Positions 54,256 through 64,000 of a DNA stretch of 64,000 nt are shown here, piece by piece; position 1 is the stretch's first letter, and the number at the start of each line of letters is the position of its first letter. The notes below the pieces were generated by a model that was given only the letters and a program-made list of their open reading frames with translations, ran no database searches and had not been told where the DNA came from. The stretch comes from Ferribacterium limneticum (GTDB lineage: Bacteria > Pseudomonadota > Gammaproteobacteria > Burkholderiales > Rhodocyclaceae), in the NCBI RefSeq assembly GCF_020510585.1, contig NZ_CP075190.1, forward strand, positions 3,718,001 through 3,782,000. Direction: 5' to 3'. The position numbers were made by a program, and so were the translations under genes.

Positions 54256-55760
54256 TTGTCCGAATATTTTCCGTCGTCGTCTTTCAGTGCCGTTTCAAGG
54301 CGCTCGCACAAGGTTTTCAACACTTTAACCCGGGCGAAGTTCTTGTCGTTGGCCTCAACCAACGTCCAGGGCGCCAGCCCGGTTGACGTGCGGTCGACCA
54401 TGTCGCAAACGGCGGACACGTAGTCATCCCATTTTTCGCGGTTGCGCCAGTCTTCGTCGGTGATCTTGAAGCGCTTGAACTCGGTGTCCTGACGTTCCTT
54501 GAAGCGGCGCAACTGCTCGTCGGCACTGATCTGCAGCCAGAATTTGACGACAATGGCACCGGAATCAACCATCTGGTGCTCGAAATCGTTGATCTCGGCG
54601 TAAGCACGCAGCCAGTCGGCCTCGGTGCAAAAACCCTCGACCCGCTCGACCAGAACACGGCCGTACCACGAGCGGTCGAAAATCGCCGCCCGCCCGGTGC
54701 GCGGCAAATGCCGCCAGAAACGCCAGAGATACGGCTGCGCCCGCTCTTCTTCGGTCGGCGCGGCAATCGGTACGATCTGGTACTGCCGGGCATCCATCGA
54801 GGCGCCGATGCGGCGGATGGTGCCGCCCTTGCCAGCCGCATCCGAACCTTCGAAAACCAGGACCAGCGAACGCTTGCCAACGAAGCGCGGATCGCGCACC
54901 AGTTCGGAAAGACGGGACTGGTATTTGGCCAGCTGGCTTTCGTAATCCTTCTTGGTCAGTTTCTGCGTCAGGTCCAGTTCGCTGAGCACGTTTTTCTGGT
55001 CGATGGCATGGACAATCGGCGGCGCCACCGGCACCTGCTGGCGCCCCGTTTGCTGCAGCCGGCGCTTCATGGCCTCGAGCACGATACGGCCGACGGTCAG
55101 TGAGCGATATTCGTCATCGGTGCCTTCAACGATGATCCACGGCGCATGCGCGGTATTGCTGACGCGCAGCACATGGCCGGCGACTTCCTGCAGCTTGTTG
55201 TAAGTCTTCAGGCGATCGTAGCTTTCCTTGGTGACGCGCCAGGCGGTATTGGGATTCTTCTCCAGCGCCTTGAGCCGCGTCTTCTGGCCATCCTTGGACA
55301 GATGGAACCAGAACTTGAGGACCAGCGCCCCTTCATTGACCAGCATCGCCTCGAAGCGATTGATGTCATCGAGCCGCTCATCCATCTCGGAACGGCGCAT
55401 CTGGCCGGTGATCCGGTCGGTAATCGGCTGCGAATACCAGGAACCGGCAAAGATGCCGACCTTGCCCTTGGGCGGCAGCGCGCGCCAATAGCGCCACATG
55501 TAGGGGCGGGCCCGTTCTTCATCAGAGGGCGCCGAGAAGGCCAGGGTCGAAATGTGGCGCGGGTCCATCCAGGAATAAAGCAGGTTGATTGTTTCCCCTT
55601 TGCCGCTGCCATCTACTCCGCTGATCAGGATGACAACCGGAAACTCCTTTTTCTCCAGCATGTCGTACTGCGCGTCAAGCAAGGCAGCGCGGAGCAGCGG
55701 CACTTCCTTTTTGAAGGTTTCCTTGTCGATCTTGTGGCCCAACTCAGCTGATTCGAACAT
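54252..55760 (-). CDS. pap: Polyphosphate:AMP phosphotransferase
   Basis: This 502-residue protein has two PPK2 domains in tandem. Each has a P-loop (GVDGSGKGET near 50, GSDAAGKGGT near 306) and a lid motif (RDSWYSQ-like and DRSWYGRVLVER). This two-domain form phosphorylates AMP to ADP with polyphosphate as donor. With the Pho regulon nearby it fits polyphosphate metabolism. It overlaps argA by ATGA and lies 2 bases after rsmE. Confidence 0.92.
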   Translation of the reverse strand: MFESAELGHKIDKETFKKEVPLLRAALLDAQYDMLEKKEFPVVILISGVDGSGKGETINLLYSWMDPRHISTLAFSAPSDEERARPYMWRYWRALPPKGKVGIFAGSWYSQPITDRITGQMRRSEMDERLDDINRFEAMLVNEGALVLKFWFHLSKDGQKTRLKALEKNPNTAWRVTKESYDRLKTYNKLQEVAGHVLRVSNTAHAPWIIVEGTDDEYRSLTVGRIVLEAMKRRLQQTGRQQVPVAPPIVHAIDQKNVLSELDLTQKLTKKDYESQLAKYQSRLSELVRDPRFVGKRSLVLVFEGSDAAGKGGTIRRIGASMDARQYQIVPIAAPTEEERAQPYLWRFWRHLPRTGRAAIFDRSWYGRVLVERVEGFCTEADWLRAYAEINDFEHQMVDSGAIVVKFWLQISADEQLRRFKERQDTEFKRFKITDEDWRNREKWDDYVSAVCDMVDRTSTGLAPWTLVEANDKNFARVKVLKTLCERLETALKDDDGKYSDK

Positions 55761-55762
55761 TT

Positions 55763-56500
55763 CTATTCCCCCCTGAAATCACCCCAAAGTACCTGCATCG
55801 CTGCCAGAGCGGCCAGGCCCGCCGTTTCCGTCCGCAGAATGCGCGGACCCATACGTACTGCCTGAAAGCCAGCCGACTGCGCGGCGATCATTTCCTGCGG
55901 ATCGAGCCCCCCTTCGGACCCGATCAGCAGTTGAACCTCACCGACTGGCCGGATCGAGGCCAGCGTCTGTTCGGCATCGGGCGCCAGCATCAGGCGCATG
56001 GCGCCATGCGCCGGCCTGGCCAGCCAGTTTTCGAGCTTCTCGAGCGGCGCCACCACGGGTACCTGGTTACGGCCGCACTGTTCGCAGGCCGAAGCTACCA
56101 CCCCCTGCCAGTGCGCCACCCGCTTGCCGGCCCGTTCGCCGGCCAGGCGCAAGACGCTGCGCCTGCTCTCGACCGGGACGATATGGCGGACGCCGAGCTC
56201 GACCGCTTTCTGAATGGTGAAATCCATTTTGTCGCCAGCCTGCAGAGCCTGCACCAGGGTAATCGCCAGCGGCGATTCGCGCTCGACTTCAACCCACGGG
56301 CCCAGCACGGCCATGACCCGGTCGCGCTCGATGCGTTCGATATGCGCCGGATACTCGCCGCCACGACCGTCGAAGAGAACCATCGGCGCCCCGGGCGGCA
56401 GGCGCAACACTCTCACCGCGTGGCGTGCCACGGGCTCCGGCAATTCAACGTGAGCCCCCGGCGAAAGGGCTTCTCGGCAGTAAAAACGGGGTGAATTCAT
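55763..56500 (-). CDS. rsmE: 16S rRNA (uracil-1498-N3)-methyltransferase
   Basis: This 245-residue protein is read from ATG 56500. Motifs are HAVRVLRLPPG, KAVELGVRHIVPVESRRSV, and LLIGSEGGLDPQEM plus LGPRILRTETAG-like RMGPRILRTETAGLAA, the SPOUT knot. It methylates U1498 of 16S rRNA. It is divergent from the thioredoxin-like gene and is followed 2 bases on by pap. Confidence 0.95.
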   Translation of the reverse strand: MNSPRFYCREALSPGAHVELPEPVARHAVRVLRLPPGAPMVLFDGRGGEYPAHIERIERDRVMAVLGPWVEVERESPLAITLVQALQAGDKMDFTIQKAVELGVRHIVPVESRRSVLRLAGERAGKRVAHWQGVVASACEQCGRNQVPVVAPLEKLENWLARPAHGAMRLMLAPDAEQTLASIRPVGEVQLLIGSEGGLDPQEMIAAQSAGFQAVRMGPRILRTETAGLAALAAMQVLWGDFRGE

Positions 56501-56541
56501 CGGTGCTATTATGGGCGAAATGCGTTTTGGAGTGGAAAAAC

Positions 56542-57096
56542 ATGGTCGCTTTGAACCCACCCGTCTGTGATTTTGGCCGACCGGCTGTCGATTTCGATTT
56601 GCCGGGCGTCGATGGCAAGCGCCACACCCTGGCCAGTTGCCGCGGCCCGAACGGACTGCTGGTGATGTTCATCTGCAACCATTGCCCCTACGTCAAAGCC
56701 ATCATCGACCGCCTGATCCGCGACTGCCGCGACCTTGACGCCCAAGGCATCGGCTGCGTCGCGATCATGAGCAACGACATCACGGTCTACCCGGAAGATT
56801 CGCCGGAGTCGATGGCGCGCTGGGCAGTAGAACTAGCCTTCCCGTTTCCCTACCTCTACGACGAAACCCAGGCCGTCGCCCGAGCCTATGGCGCCGTCTG
56901 CACACCTGATTTCTTCGGCTACAACGCCAAGCTCGAACTGCAATACCGTGGCCGTCTCGATGCTTCTGGCAGAAACCCCGGCCCGGCCGACGCCCGGCGC
57001 GAACTTCATGAAGCGATGTGTGAAGTCGCCCGCAGCGGCAACGGGCCACGCGAGCAGATTGCATCAATTGGCTGCTCGATAAAATGGCAGATTTAG
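56542..57096 (+). CDS. Thioredoxin-fold protein (AhpC/TSA/TlpA-like)
   Basis: This 184-residue protein has a leading DFGRPAVDFDLPGVDGKRHT, then the CxxC site NHCPYVKAI (CNHC), SNDITVYPEDSPESM and CTPDFFGYNAKLELQYRG. This group of peroxiredoxin-like proteins lacks a signal peptide and its redox partner is unknown. The start at 56542 has GGAG upstream, 41 bases from the divergent rsmE start. Confidence 0.88.
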   Translation: MVALNPPVCDFGRPAVDFDLPGVDGKRHTLASCRGPNGLLVMFICNHCPYVKAIIDRLIRDCRDLDAQGIGCVAIMSNDITVYPEDSPESMARWAVELAFPFPYLYDETQAVARAYGAVCTPDFFGYNAKLELQYRGRLDASGRNPGPADARRELHEAMCEVARSGNGPREQIASIGCSIKWQI

Positions 57097-57168
57097 CAAA
57101 CACCATTCAAAATGAAAAATTTGTCTACGACGATGTTCATCCCGTGAGGCCTGGGCTATGATTCGCCA

Positions 57169-59295
57169 TTGTTTTTCTGCCCACTTCCTTCGTTGAATTT
57201 ACCGGACGCCTCCTCGCCAACCCCCGTCGATGTGCGACGTCAGCTGGCTTACTTGCAGTCTGTCGTATCAGGCATGCCCCAGGGCATCAGCGTATTCGAC
57301 GAACAGTTGTGCCTGCGCGTCTGGAACCAGGGATTTCTCGATGCGCTAGAACTGCCACCTGACGCCGTTCATGAAGGCATTCATTTCTCCGACGTGATCC
57401 GCATTCCGGTCACGCGCGGCGACTACGGGCAAGGCGATCGCGAACAACTGGTCGAACGCATCACGACACGGATCGGCAAATTCGAAGCCGACCGCCTGGA
57501 AGAGACCCGCCCCAACGGACGTTCCTATCTGATCCAGAACGAACCGCTTTTCATCGACCAACAGGCGGCCGGATTCATCACGACCTATACCGATATTTCC
57601 GAACAGCGGGCCAGCGCCGAACGCGAACAGCTGGCGCAAAAAGTCTATACCCACACGCCGGCCGGCATCATCTTCACGGACGAGGCGCACCGTATCCTCT
57701 CGATCAATCCGGCCACCACCCAGATGACCGGCTACGAAGCCTTCGAACTGCTCGGGCAGACAGTCTACGGGCTGATTACGCTGGATGAGGGGCAAACGCA
57801 GGATGCCTTTGAACGAGATCTTGTCCTGCAATCATCCTGGCAAGGCGAGCTTGAAATCACCCGGAAAAATGGCGACAACTTCCCGGCCGGAACCCGGGTC
57901 AACCGCGTCGATGACCCGCAAAGCGGCATGCCGGCGCATTACGTCTGGATTCTGGCCGACATCACGGAACGCAAGCAGTCCGAAGAGCGCATGCGGCACA
58001 TCGCCCAGCACGATGCGCTAACCGGCCTGCCCAATCGCATGGCACTGCTCATGCGGCTCGCCCAACTGCTGCCCGAAGCCCGCCGCCATGGCTGGAAGAT
58101 CGCCATGATGTTTCTCGATCTCGATCGTTTCAAGATCATCAACGACACCCTCGGTCACCAGGTTGGTGACGAATTGTTGCGTGAAGTGGCCTGCCGCCTG
58201 TCCGCAGTCGTCCGCGAAACCGATTTCGTCGCCCGCCTGGGCGGTGACGAATTCGTCATCATCCTGCCCGGCATCTCGTCTGCCGCCGACGCCGCCGTCG
58301 TTGCCGGCAAGGCCATCGGTGCGCTGTCCTCGGCCATCGAGGCCAACGGGCACGAGTTGCATACCAGCCCGTCGATAGGCATCAGCGTTTTTCCCGACGA
58401 CGGTCCGGATGGCGACACCATCCTGAAGAATGCTGACACGGCGATGTACCACGCCAAGGCGGCGGGCCGAAACAACTTCCAGTTCTTTGCTACCGAGATG
58501 AACCTCATTACCTCGGAACGCCTGAGCATCGAACACAAGTTGCGCCACGCCATCGCCCGCAACGAACTGGTCCTTTGCTTCCAGCCGCAATTTCTCGCCG
58601 GCGACGGGGAACCGACCGGCGTCGAAGCCCTGCTCCGCTGGCACCATCCGACGGAAGGCTTGATTTCGCCAGCCCGCTTCATCCCGGTCGCCGAAGAAAC
58701 GGGCATCATCGTCGAAATCGGCGAGTGGGTGCTGGCTACCGCCTGCCGCGAAATGAAGCGCTGGATCGACGCCGGACTGAAGCCCATGCGCATGGCCGTC
58801 AACGTCTCGGCCCGCCAGTTGCGCCGTCGCGATTTCAGCGAAACCGTCGCCAATGCGCTGACCCTGTCCGGACTCCCGGCCGAACTGCTCGAACTCGAGA
58901 TAACCGAGAGCTCGGTGATGGAAAACCCGCAGGAAGCCATCCTGATTCTCGAACGCCTCGGCCGCATGGGTGTCACGCTGGCCATCGACGACTTCGGCAC
59001 GGGCTACTCCTCGCTGGCCTACTTGAAGCTTTTCCCGATCGATCACCTGAAAATCGACCGCTCCTTCGTCGCCGACATCGAAACCGACCTTAACGACCGC
59101 GCCATCGCTTTCGGCACCATCGCCCTGGCCCATTCGCTGGGCCTCAAAGTCATTGCCGAAGGCGTCGAAACCGAAGACCAGCTCGAACTGCTGCGCACCA
59201 ACGGCTGTGACGAGGTCCAGGGCTTCCTGATGAGCAAGCCCTTGTATAGCGCCGCGGCCTTTACCTTCCTGCACGCAAGGTGTCCGGCAGAGTAA
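57169..59295 (+). CDS. PAS-GGDEF-EAL protein (c-di-GMP turnover)
   Basis: This 708-residue protein has two PAS domains (about 25-150, 155-275), a GGDEF domain (about 275-440, with RLGGDEFVIILPG intact) and an EAL domain (about 450-700, VEALLRWHHP, LEITESSV, DDFGTGYSSL, EGVE intact). Both c-di-GMP synthesis and breakdown sites look active. There is no ATG near the start; the open frame begins with TTG at 57169 (another TTG at 57193). No membrane segment is seen, so a cytoplasmic redox or ligand sensor is likely. Confidence 0.88.
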   Translation: MFFCPLPSLNLPDASSPTPVDVRRQLAYLQSVVSGMPQGISVFDEQLCLRVWNQGFLDALELPPDAVHEGIHFSDVIRIPVTRGDYGQGDREQLVERITTRIGKFEADRLEETRPNGRSYLIQNEPLFIDQQAAGFITTYTDISEQRASAEREQLAQKVYTHTPAGIIFTDEAHRILSINPATTQMTGYEAFELLGQTVYGLITLDEGQTQDAFERDLVLQSSWQGELEITRKNGDNFPAGTRVNRVDDPQSGMPAHYVWILADITERKQSEERMRHIAQHDALTGLPNRMALLMRLAQLLPEARRHGWKIAMMFLDLDRFKIINDTLGHQVGDELLREVACRLSAVVRETDFVARLGGDEFVIILPGISSAADAAVVAGKAIGALSSAIEANGHELHTSPSIGISVFPDDGPDGDTILKNADTAMYHAKAAGRNNFQFFATEMNLITSERLSIEHKLRHAIARNELVLCFQPQFLAGDGEPTGVEALLRWHHPTEGLISPARFIPVAEETGIIVEIGEWVLATACREMKRWIDAGLKPMRMAVNVSARQLRRRDFSETVANALTLSGLPAELLELEITESSVMENPQEAILILERLGRMGVTLAIDDFGTGYSSLAYLKLFPIDHLKIDRSFVADIETDLNDRAIAFGTIALAHSLGLKVIAEGVETEDQLELLRTNGCDEVQGFLMSKPLYSAAAFTFLHARCPAE

Positions 59296-59328
59296 AATTG
59301 CGCCTTTGTCATTAAAGCAGGGGTTCTC

Positions 59329-60342
59329 ATGGCACAGCGCACGCTGGCACGTTATCTCACCGAAGAGCAACGCAACAAGGGCGTCATCACCGGCGACCTC
59401 AAGTTCCTGATCGAAATCGTCTCGCGGGCCTGTCACGCCATTTCCATTGCCATCGGCAAGGGCGGGCTGGGCGGCGTGCTCGGTGAAGCGGGTAGCGACA
59501 ACGTGCAGGGCGAAGCCCAGAAAAAGCTCGACGTGCTGTCCAACGACATCCTGCTCGATGCCAATGAATGGGGTGGCCACCTCGCCGCCATGGCCTCCGA
59601 AGAAATGGACCTGCCGCACCTGGTCCCCAACCGCTATCCGCAAGGCGAATACCTGCTGACCTTTGACCCGCTCGACGGCTCGTCGAATATCGACGTCAAT
59701 GTCTCGATTGGCACCATTTTCTCGGTTCTCAAATGCCCTGAAGGCGCCGACCTGTCGACCCCCGAAGCTGCCGAAGCCGCCTTTCTGCAACCGGGAACGG
59801 CGCAGGTTGCGGCCGGCTACGCGGTTTACGGACCGACCACCCTGCTTGTCCTGACCGTCGGTGACGGCGTCGTTGTTTTCACCCTCGACCGCGAGCTCGG
59901 TCAGTTCATCCTGACCCAGGAAAACGTGCAGATTCCGGCCGACACCAAGGAATTCGCCATCAACATGGCCAACCAGCGTTTCTGGGAAGCACCGGTTCAG
60001 CGCTACGTCGGCGAGATGCAGGCCGGCAAGGAAGGGCCGCTCGGCAAGGACTACAACATGCGCTGGGTTGCCTCGATGGTCGCCGATGTGCATCGCATCA
60101 TGACGCGTGGCGGCATCTTCATGTACCCGGTGGACAGCAAGCTCAAAGGCCAGGGCGGCAAGCTGCGCCTGATGTACGAAGCCAACCCGATGGCCATGCT
60201 CATCGAGCAGGCGGGCGGTGCCGCAACCACCGGCCGCCAGCGCATTCTCGACATCCAGCCGGAGAAACTTCATCAGCGCGTGCCCGTCATATTGGGATCG
60301 AAAAACGAAGTCGACCGCATCACTGGCTATCACGCCGGCTGA
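59329..60342 (+). CDS. fbp: Fructose-1,6-bisphosphatase class 1
   Basis: This 337-residue protein has [22 protein letters not shown] (metal and substrate Asp/Gly loop), [12 protein letters not shown] and [18 protein letters not shown]. It dephosphorylates fructose-1,6-bisphosphate in gluconeogenesis or the Calvin cycle. Length is normal. It is followed by a lipoprotein and then tkt and gap, a carbon-metabolism group. Confidence 0.96.
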   Translation: MAQRTLARYLTEEQRNKGVITGDLKFLIEIVSRACHAISIAIGKGGLGGVLGEAGSDNVQGEAQKKLDVLSNDILLDANEWGGHLAAMASEEMDLPHLVPNRYPQGEYLLTFDPLDGSSNIDVNVSIGTIFSVLKCPEGADLSTPEAAEAAFLQPGTAQVAAGYAVYGPTTLLVLTVGDGVVVFTLDRELGQFILTQENVQIPADTKEFAINMANQRFWEAPVQRYVGEMQAGKEGPLGKDYNMRWVASMVADVHRIMTRGGIFMYPVDSKLKGQGGKLRLMYEANPMAMLIEQAGGAATTGRQRILDIQPEKLHQRVPVILGSKNEVDRITGYHAG

Positions 60343-60383
60343 CCTGCTACATTCACTCAACCAACACCGCATAGGACAAAGCG

Positions 60384-61037
60384 ATGAAACAACTGAGCAT
60401 TGCACTACTCATGGCAGCCGGCACCATCCTGGCCGGCTGCAAGAGCAACGAGTCCAAGCCGGAAGAAACGGCGCCCCCGCCGCAGGCGACAGCGGCACCA
60501 GCGCCCGCCCCGGTCGCCGCCAAACCGGAGTGCCCACCGGAACCAGTGGCCAAGAAAAAAACCACCAAGAAGTCCGCCAAGAAAACCACCAAGCCGGCCG
60601 AAGCGGCAGTGGTCGATTGCGAGCCGGCCAAACCGAAGAGCGCAGCACCAGCCAAGGCAGCCGAACCGGCCAAGCCGGAGCCGGCCGCCGCGCCAGTCAC
60701 CAGCAACACCACAGGCAAGGCCTGCAACCCTTGTGTCGTGAAATCGAAAGACGGCACTTTCGACGGCGAGGTCTACGGCAGCATTCCGCCGGGCAGCAAG
60801 TGGTCAAAATTGCAGATTGGCATGCACCAGTCCGAAGTCGAGCGCATTCTCGGTGTTACATCGAACATTCGCGCCTACGTCACGGCCAAGGCATGGATCC
60901 CCTTCTATTTCGGGGGTGACAGCCACCGCTACGAAGCGGTTTACGCCGGCCAGGGCAGCGTTGCCTACACAGGGGGCAGCTTCGGCGGCGGTCAGGGCAT
61001 CCTGATGATGATTAATTTTGATCCCAAGATTCAGTAA
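60384..61037 (+). CDS. Lipoprotein with Ala/Pro/Lys linker and C-terminal fold
   Basis: This 217-residue protein has a lipobox ILAGC with Cys19. Residues 20-118 are a Pro/Ala/Lys-rich, probably disordered linker. The C-terminal 98 residues (CNPCVVKSKDGTFDGE, WSKLQIGMHQSEVERILG, FDPKIQ) resemble BamE/OmlA-like folded domains. It is a periplasmic surface-tethered lipoprotein of unknown role, 41 bases after fbp. Confidence 0.75.
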   Translation: MKQLSIALLMAAGTILAGCKSNESKPEETAPPPQATAAPAPAPVAAKPECPPEPVAKKKTTKKSAKKTTKPAEAAVVDCEPAKPKSAAPAKAAEPAKPEPAAAPVTSNTTGKACNPCVVKSKDGTFDGEVYGSIPPGSKWSKLQIGMHQSEVERILGVTSNIRAYVTAKAWIPFYFGGDSHRYEAVYAGQGSVAYTGGSFGGGQGILMMINFDPKIQ

Positions 61038-61046
61038 AACTGATCA

Positions 61047-61074
61047 AAGGCAGGCCTGAAAAGCCTGCCTTATT
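61047..61074 (+). terminator. Terminator-like hairpin after the lipoprotein gene
   Basis: AAGGCAGGC and GCCTGCCTT form a 9-bp stem with a CTGAAAA loop; the following T-run is short (TTATT). Confidence 0.65.
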
Positions 61075-61147
61075 AGCCTTCTACCCTACCCAAAAAGAGG
61101 GTTTTCCCGGATAATTTCACCTTTTCAGCAGGCTGGAATTCCGGATC

Positions 61148-63154
61148 ATGAGCGTCAGCAATCCCCCCAAGTTTTCTCCCCTGACCGGCGCCATCCGCGC
61201 CCTGGCCATGGACGCAGTCCAGCAGGCCAATTCCGGCCATCCGGGTGCCCCGATGGGCATGGCGGAAATCGCTGAAGTCCTCTGGCGTCGCCACCTGCGT
61301 CACAACCCGAGCAACCCGCACTGGCCCGACCGCGACCGCTTCATCATGTCGAACGGCCACGGCTCGATGCTGGTTTATGCCCTGTTGCACCTGACCGGCT
61401 ACGATCTGTCGATAGCCGACCTCAAGAATTTCCGCCAGCTGCATTCAAGAACGCCGGGCCATCCGGAATACGGCTACACCCCCGGCATCGAAACGACCAC
61501 CGGCCCGCTCGGCCAGGGCATCACCAACGCTGTCGGCTTTGCGCTGGCCGAAAAGGTACTGGCCGCCGAGTTCAACCGGCCCGGCCACGACATCGTCAAT
61601 CACCACACCTATACCTTCCTTGGCGACGGTTGCCTGATGGAAGGCATTTCGCACGAAGCCTGTTCGCTGGCCGGCACGCTCGGCCTCGGCAAGCTGATTG
61701 CCTTCTGGGACGACAATGGCATCTCGATCGACGGCCACGTTGAAGGCTGGTTCACCGACGACACCCCGAAGCGCTTCGAAGCCTATGGCTGGCAGGTCAT
61801 CGCCAACGTCGACGGCCATGATTCGGCTGCCGTCGAAAAAGCCCTGCTCGCCGCCCAGGCCGTCACCGACAAGCCGAGCCTGATTTGCTGCAAGACGACC
61901 ATCGGCATGGGCGCCCCCAACAAGCAGGGTTCGCACGACTGCCACGGCGCCCCGCTCGGCAAGGACGAAATCGCCGCCGCCCGCGAATATATCGGCTGGA
62001 ACCACCCGGCTTTCGAGATCCCGGCCGACATCTACGCCGCCTGGGATCGCAAGGCTGCCGGTGCTGCTGCCGAAGGCGACTGGAATACCCGTTTCGCCGC
62101 TTACCGCGCCGCCTTCCCGACCGAAGCCGGCGAATTCGAGCGTCGCGTCGTCAAGGGTGAACTGCCGGCTTCGTGGGAAGCAACCAAGGCTGCCTACCTC
62201 GCCACCTGCCGCGACAAGGCCGAGAACATCGCCACCCGCAAGGCTTCGCAAAATGCCATCGCCGCGCTGGTCCCGGCCGTGCCGGAAATCTTCGGCGGCT
62301 CGGCTGACCTGGCCGGTTCCAACCTGACCTTCGTCAAGGGCAGCAAGGGCGTCACCAAGACCGAAGGTGGCAACTACTGCTACTACGGCGTGCGCGAATT
62401 CGGCATGACCGCCATCGCCAATGGTCTGGCACTGCACGGCGGTTTGATTCCCTACACCGCGACCTTCCTGGTTTTCTCTGACTACGCCCGCAACGGCATC
62501 CGCATGGCCGCGCTCATGAAGCAGCGCCAGATCATGGTCTACACCCATGACTCCATCGGCCTCGGCGAAGATGGCCCGACGCACCAGCCGGTCGAGCACA
62601 TCCCGAGCCTGCGCATCATTCCGAATCTCGACGTCTGGCGTCCGGCCGATGCCACCGAAACGGCCATCGCCTGGACTGCTGCGGTCGACCGGAAAAACGG
62701 CCCGAGTCTGCTCGCCCTGTCGCGCCAGAATCTGCCAACCGTGACGCAGAAGGTTGCCGACGCCGACATCGCCAAGGGCGGCTACGTGCTGTCCGAAGCC
62801 GATGGCGAAGCGCAGCTCACCTTCATCGCCACCGGTTCCGAAATCAAGCTGGCGCTCGATGCTCAGGCCGCACTGGCCGGCGAAGGCATCAAGACGCGCG
62901 TCGTCTCGATGCCCTGCACCAACGTTTTCGACCGCCAGAGCGCCGAATACAAGGCCTCAGTGCTCGGCGGCTGCAAGAAACGCATTGCCATCGAAGCCGC
63001 TCACCCCGACTTCTGGCGCAAATACGTCGGCCTGCATGGCGCCGTGATCGGTATCGACCGCTTCGGCGAGTCGGCGCCGGCCGGCCAGCTGTTCGACATG
63101 TTCGGTTTCACGGTGGCCAACGTCGTCAAGACGGCCAAGGCGCTGTTGTCCTGA
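61148..63154 (+). CDS. tkt: Transketolase
   Basis: This 668-residue protein has the thiamine-diphosphate pattern: [56 protein letters not shown] with GDG, and [18 protein letters not shown], the transketolase signature. It moves two-carbon units between sugar phosphates. It lies 25 bases ahead of gap and probably shares its transcript. Confidence 0.96.
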   Translation: MSVSNPPKFSPLTGAIRALAMDAVQQANSGHPGAPMGMAEIAEVLWRRHLRHNPSNPHWPDRDRFIMSNGHGSMLVYALLHLTGYDLSIADLKNFRQLHSRTPGHPEYGYTPGIETTTGPLGQGITNAVGFALAEKVLAAEFNRPGHDIVNHHTYTFLGDGCLMEGISHEACSLAGTLGLGKLIAFWDDNGISIDGHVEGWFTDDTPKRFEAYGWQVIANVDGHDSAAVEKALLAAQAVTDKPSLICCKTTIGMGAPNKQGSHDCHGAPLGKDEIAAAREYIGWNHPAFEIPADIYAAWDRKAAGAAAEGDWNTRFAAYRAAFPTEAGEFERRVVKGELPASWEATKAAYLATCRDKAENIATRKASQNAIAALVPAVPEIFGGSADLAGSNLTFVKGSKGVTKTEGGNYCYYGVREFGMTAIANGLALHGGLIPYTATFLVFSDYARNGIRMAALMKQRQIMVYTHDSIGLGEDGPTHQPVEHIPSLRIIPNLDVWRPADATETAIAWTAAVDRKNGPSLLALSRQNLPTVTQKVADADIAKGGYVLSEADGEAQLTFIATGSEIKLALDAQAALAGEGIKTRVVSMPCTNVFDRQSAEYKASVLGGCKKRIAIEAAHPDFWRKYVGLHGAVIGIDRFGESAPAGQLFDMFGFTVANVVKTAKALLS

Positions 63155-63178
63155 TTTTTAAAAAGGGGAGTTAGATTC

Positions 63179-64000
63179 ATGGCTATCAAGGTTGCAATCA
63201 ACGGTTTTGGTCGTATCGGTCGCTGCACACTGCGCGCCATTTACGAGCAGGGTCTGCAAAATGAATTCGACGTCGTCGCCATCAATGCTGCTGGCGATCT
63301 GGCGACCAACTCGCACCTGCTCAAGTACGACACCACGCATGGCCGTTTCCGCACCAGCGTCGAAACCGAAGGTGAAAACTGCATCATTATCGATGGCAAG
63401 AAGATCGCCTTCTACTCGACCAAGAACCCGAAGGACATCAACTGGGCTGACCACGGCGTTGATATCGTTCTCGAATGCACCGGCGCCTACACCTCCAAGG
63501 CCAAGGCCCAGCCGCTGCTCGAGCAGGGCGCCAAGCGCGTGCTGATCTCCGCCCCGGGTGGTGACGACGTCGATGCAACCATCGTCTATGGCGTCAATGA
63601 AGGCCTCTTCAAGTCCGACATGACCGTTGTTTCCAACGCTTCTTGCACGACCAACTGCCTGGCTCCGGTCGCCAAGATCCTGTCCGACAGCATCGGCATC
63701 AAGCAGGGCCTGATGACCACCATCCACGCCTACACCAACGACCAGGTCACCGTCGACGTCCGTCACAAGGACCTGCGCCGCGCCCGCGCCGCTGCCGCCA
63801 ACATCATCCCGACCAAGACCGGCGCCGCCAAGGCTGTCGGCCTGGTGCTACCGGAACTCAAGGGCAAGGTCGATGGTTTCGCCCTGCGCGTGCCGACCAT
63901 CAACGTTTCGCTGGTCGACCTGACCTTCACCGCCGGCCGCAACACCACCAAGGAAGAAATCAACGCCTTGATGACCGCCGCCGCCAACGGCCCGCTCAAG
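63179..64000 (+). CDS. gap: Glyceraldehyde-3-phosphate dehydrogenase, type I (partial)
   Basis: The first 274 codons are seen; the gene is cut by the right edge. It starts [20 protein letters not shown] (Rossmann NAD site) and holds the catalytic Cys in [12 protein letters not shown], then HAYTNDQ and [17 protein letters not shown] precedes the ATG by 8 bases. It oxidises glyceraldehyde-3-phosphate in glycolysis and follows tkt directly. Confidence 0.96.
   Translation, partial: MAIKVAINGFGRIGRCTLRAIYEQGLQNEFDVVAINAAGDLATNSHLLKYDTTHGRFRTSVETEGENCIIIDGKKIAFYSTKNPKDINWADHGVDIVLECTGAYTSKAKAQPLLEQGAKRVLISAPGGDDVDATIVYGVNEGLFKSDMTVVSNASCTTNCLAPVAKILSDSIGIKQGLMTTIHAYTNDQVTVDVRHKDLRRARAAAANIIPTKTGAAKAVGLVLPELKGKVDGFALRVPTINVSLVDLTFTAGRNTTKEEINALMTAAANGPLK

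Noticed and set aside
58018..60405. Long minus-strand open frame (795 codons) opposite the PAS-GGDEF-EAL and fbp genes
   Set aside because: It spans two real plus-strand genes and has no recognisable domain.

Overview
The window looks like chromosomal DNA of a high-GC betaproteobacterium, most likely of the Rhodocyclales (Dechloromonas/Azonexus type). This placement is an inference from gene content: glyQ-glyS, argA beside a two-domain polyphosphate:AMP phosphotransferase, a phasin, purT, a bacteriohemerythrin and many c-di-GMP proteins. No rRNA, tRNA, CRISPR array, transposase or integrase was seen.

Region 1 (1 to about 15.3 kb) is a copper/silver resistance island with a lower GC feel than the rest. 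A CusS/CusR-type two-component system (minus strand, sensor cut by the window edge) faces a plus-strand series: a His-tailed cytochrome c, a DUF411 protein, CusF, CusC, CusB (with a fused CusF domain), CusA, a Cys-rich HD-GYP protein and a CopA-type P-type ATPase. An opposing gene for a possible PD-(D/E)XK nuclease follows, then a YHS protein, a DUF2933 membrane protein, an isoprenylcysteine-methyltransferase-like protein and a small exported protein that ends at a UUCG terminator. Two near-identical promoter blocks carry ATTAC-N6-GTAAT boxes that probably bind the regulator. About 1 kb of non-coding DNA with inverted repeats (15.3-16.2 kb) separates the island from the chromosome.

Region 2 (16.2-38.1 kb) is chromosomal: an alpha/beta hydrolase, a lytic transglycosylase, msrA, a rifampicin-phosphotransferase-like enzyme overlapping its TetR regulator, then glyQ-glyS-gmhB-plsC-ygjP-like-gloA-fmdE-like. 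Next come envelope genes: two GT4 glycosyltransferases, dgkA, an LpxH-like hydrolase, a PAP2 phosphatase and an ArnT-like transferase. purT closes the region.

Region 3 (38.2-46.1 kb) holds a bacteriohemerythrin, whose ribosome-binding site lies in a perfect 11-bp hairpin, and a complete minus-strand phosphate regulon, pstS-pstC-pstA-pstB-phoU-phoB-phoR. That regulon has a palindromic Pho-box-like promoter and structured intergenic regions.

Region 4 (46.2-64 kb) holds rpiA, a phasin, a DUF4239 protein, a patatin, two GGDEF/EAL proteins, a GNAT, small proteins, yggX, argA-pap, rsmE, a thioredoxin-fold protein, and carbon-metabolism genes fbp, tkt and gap (cut by the right edge).

The most striking unexplained signal is a dispersed element of about 40 bp, with cores ATTTCATTTTTGGCC and CCGGTTGACCGTGG. 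Nine clear copies and one degenerate copy occur between 18 and 52.3 kb, and none was seen in the copper island. Three copies sit inside genes in three different reading frames without breaking them, one abuts a start codon, and one separates pstA from pstB.
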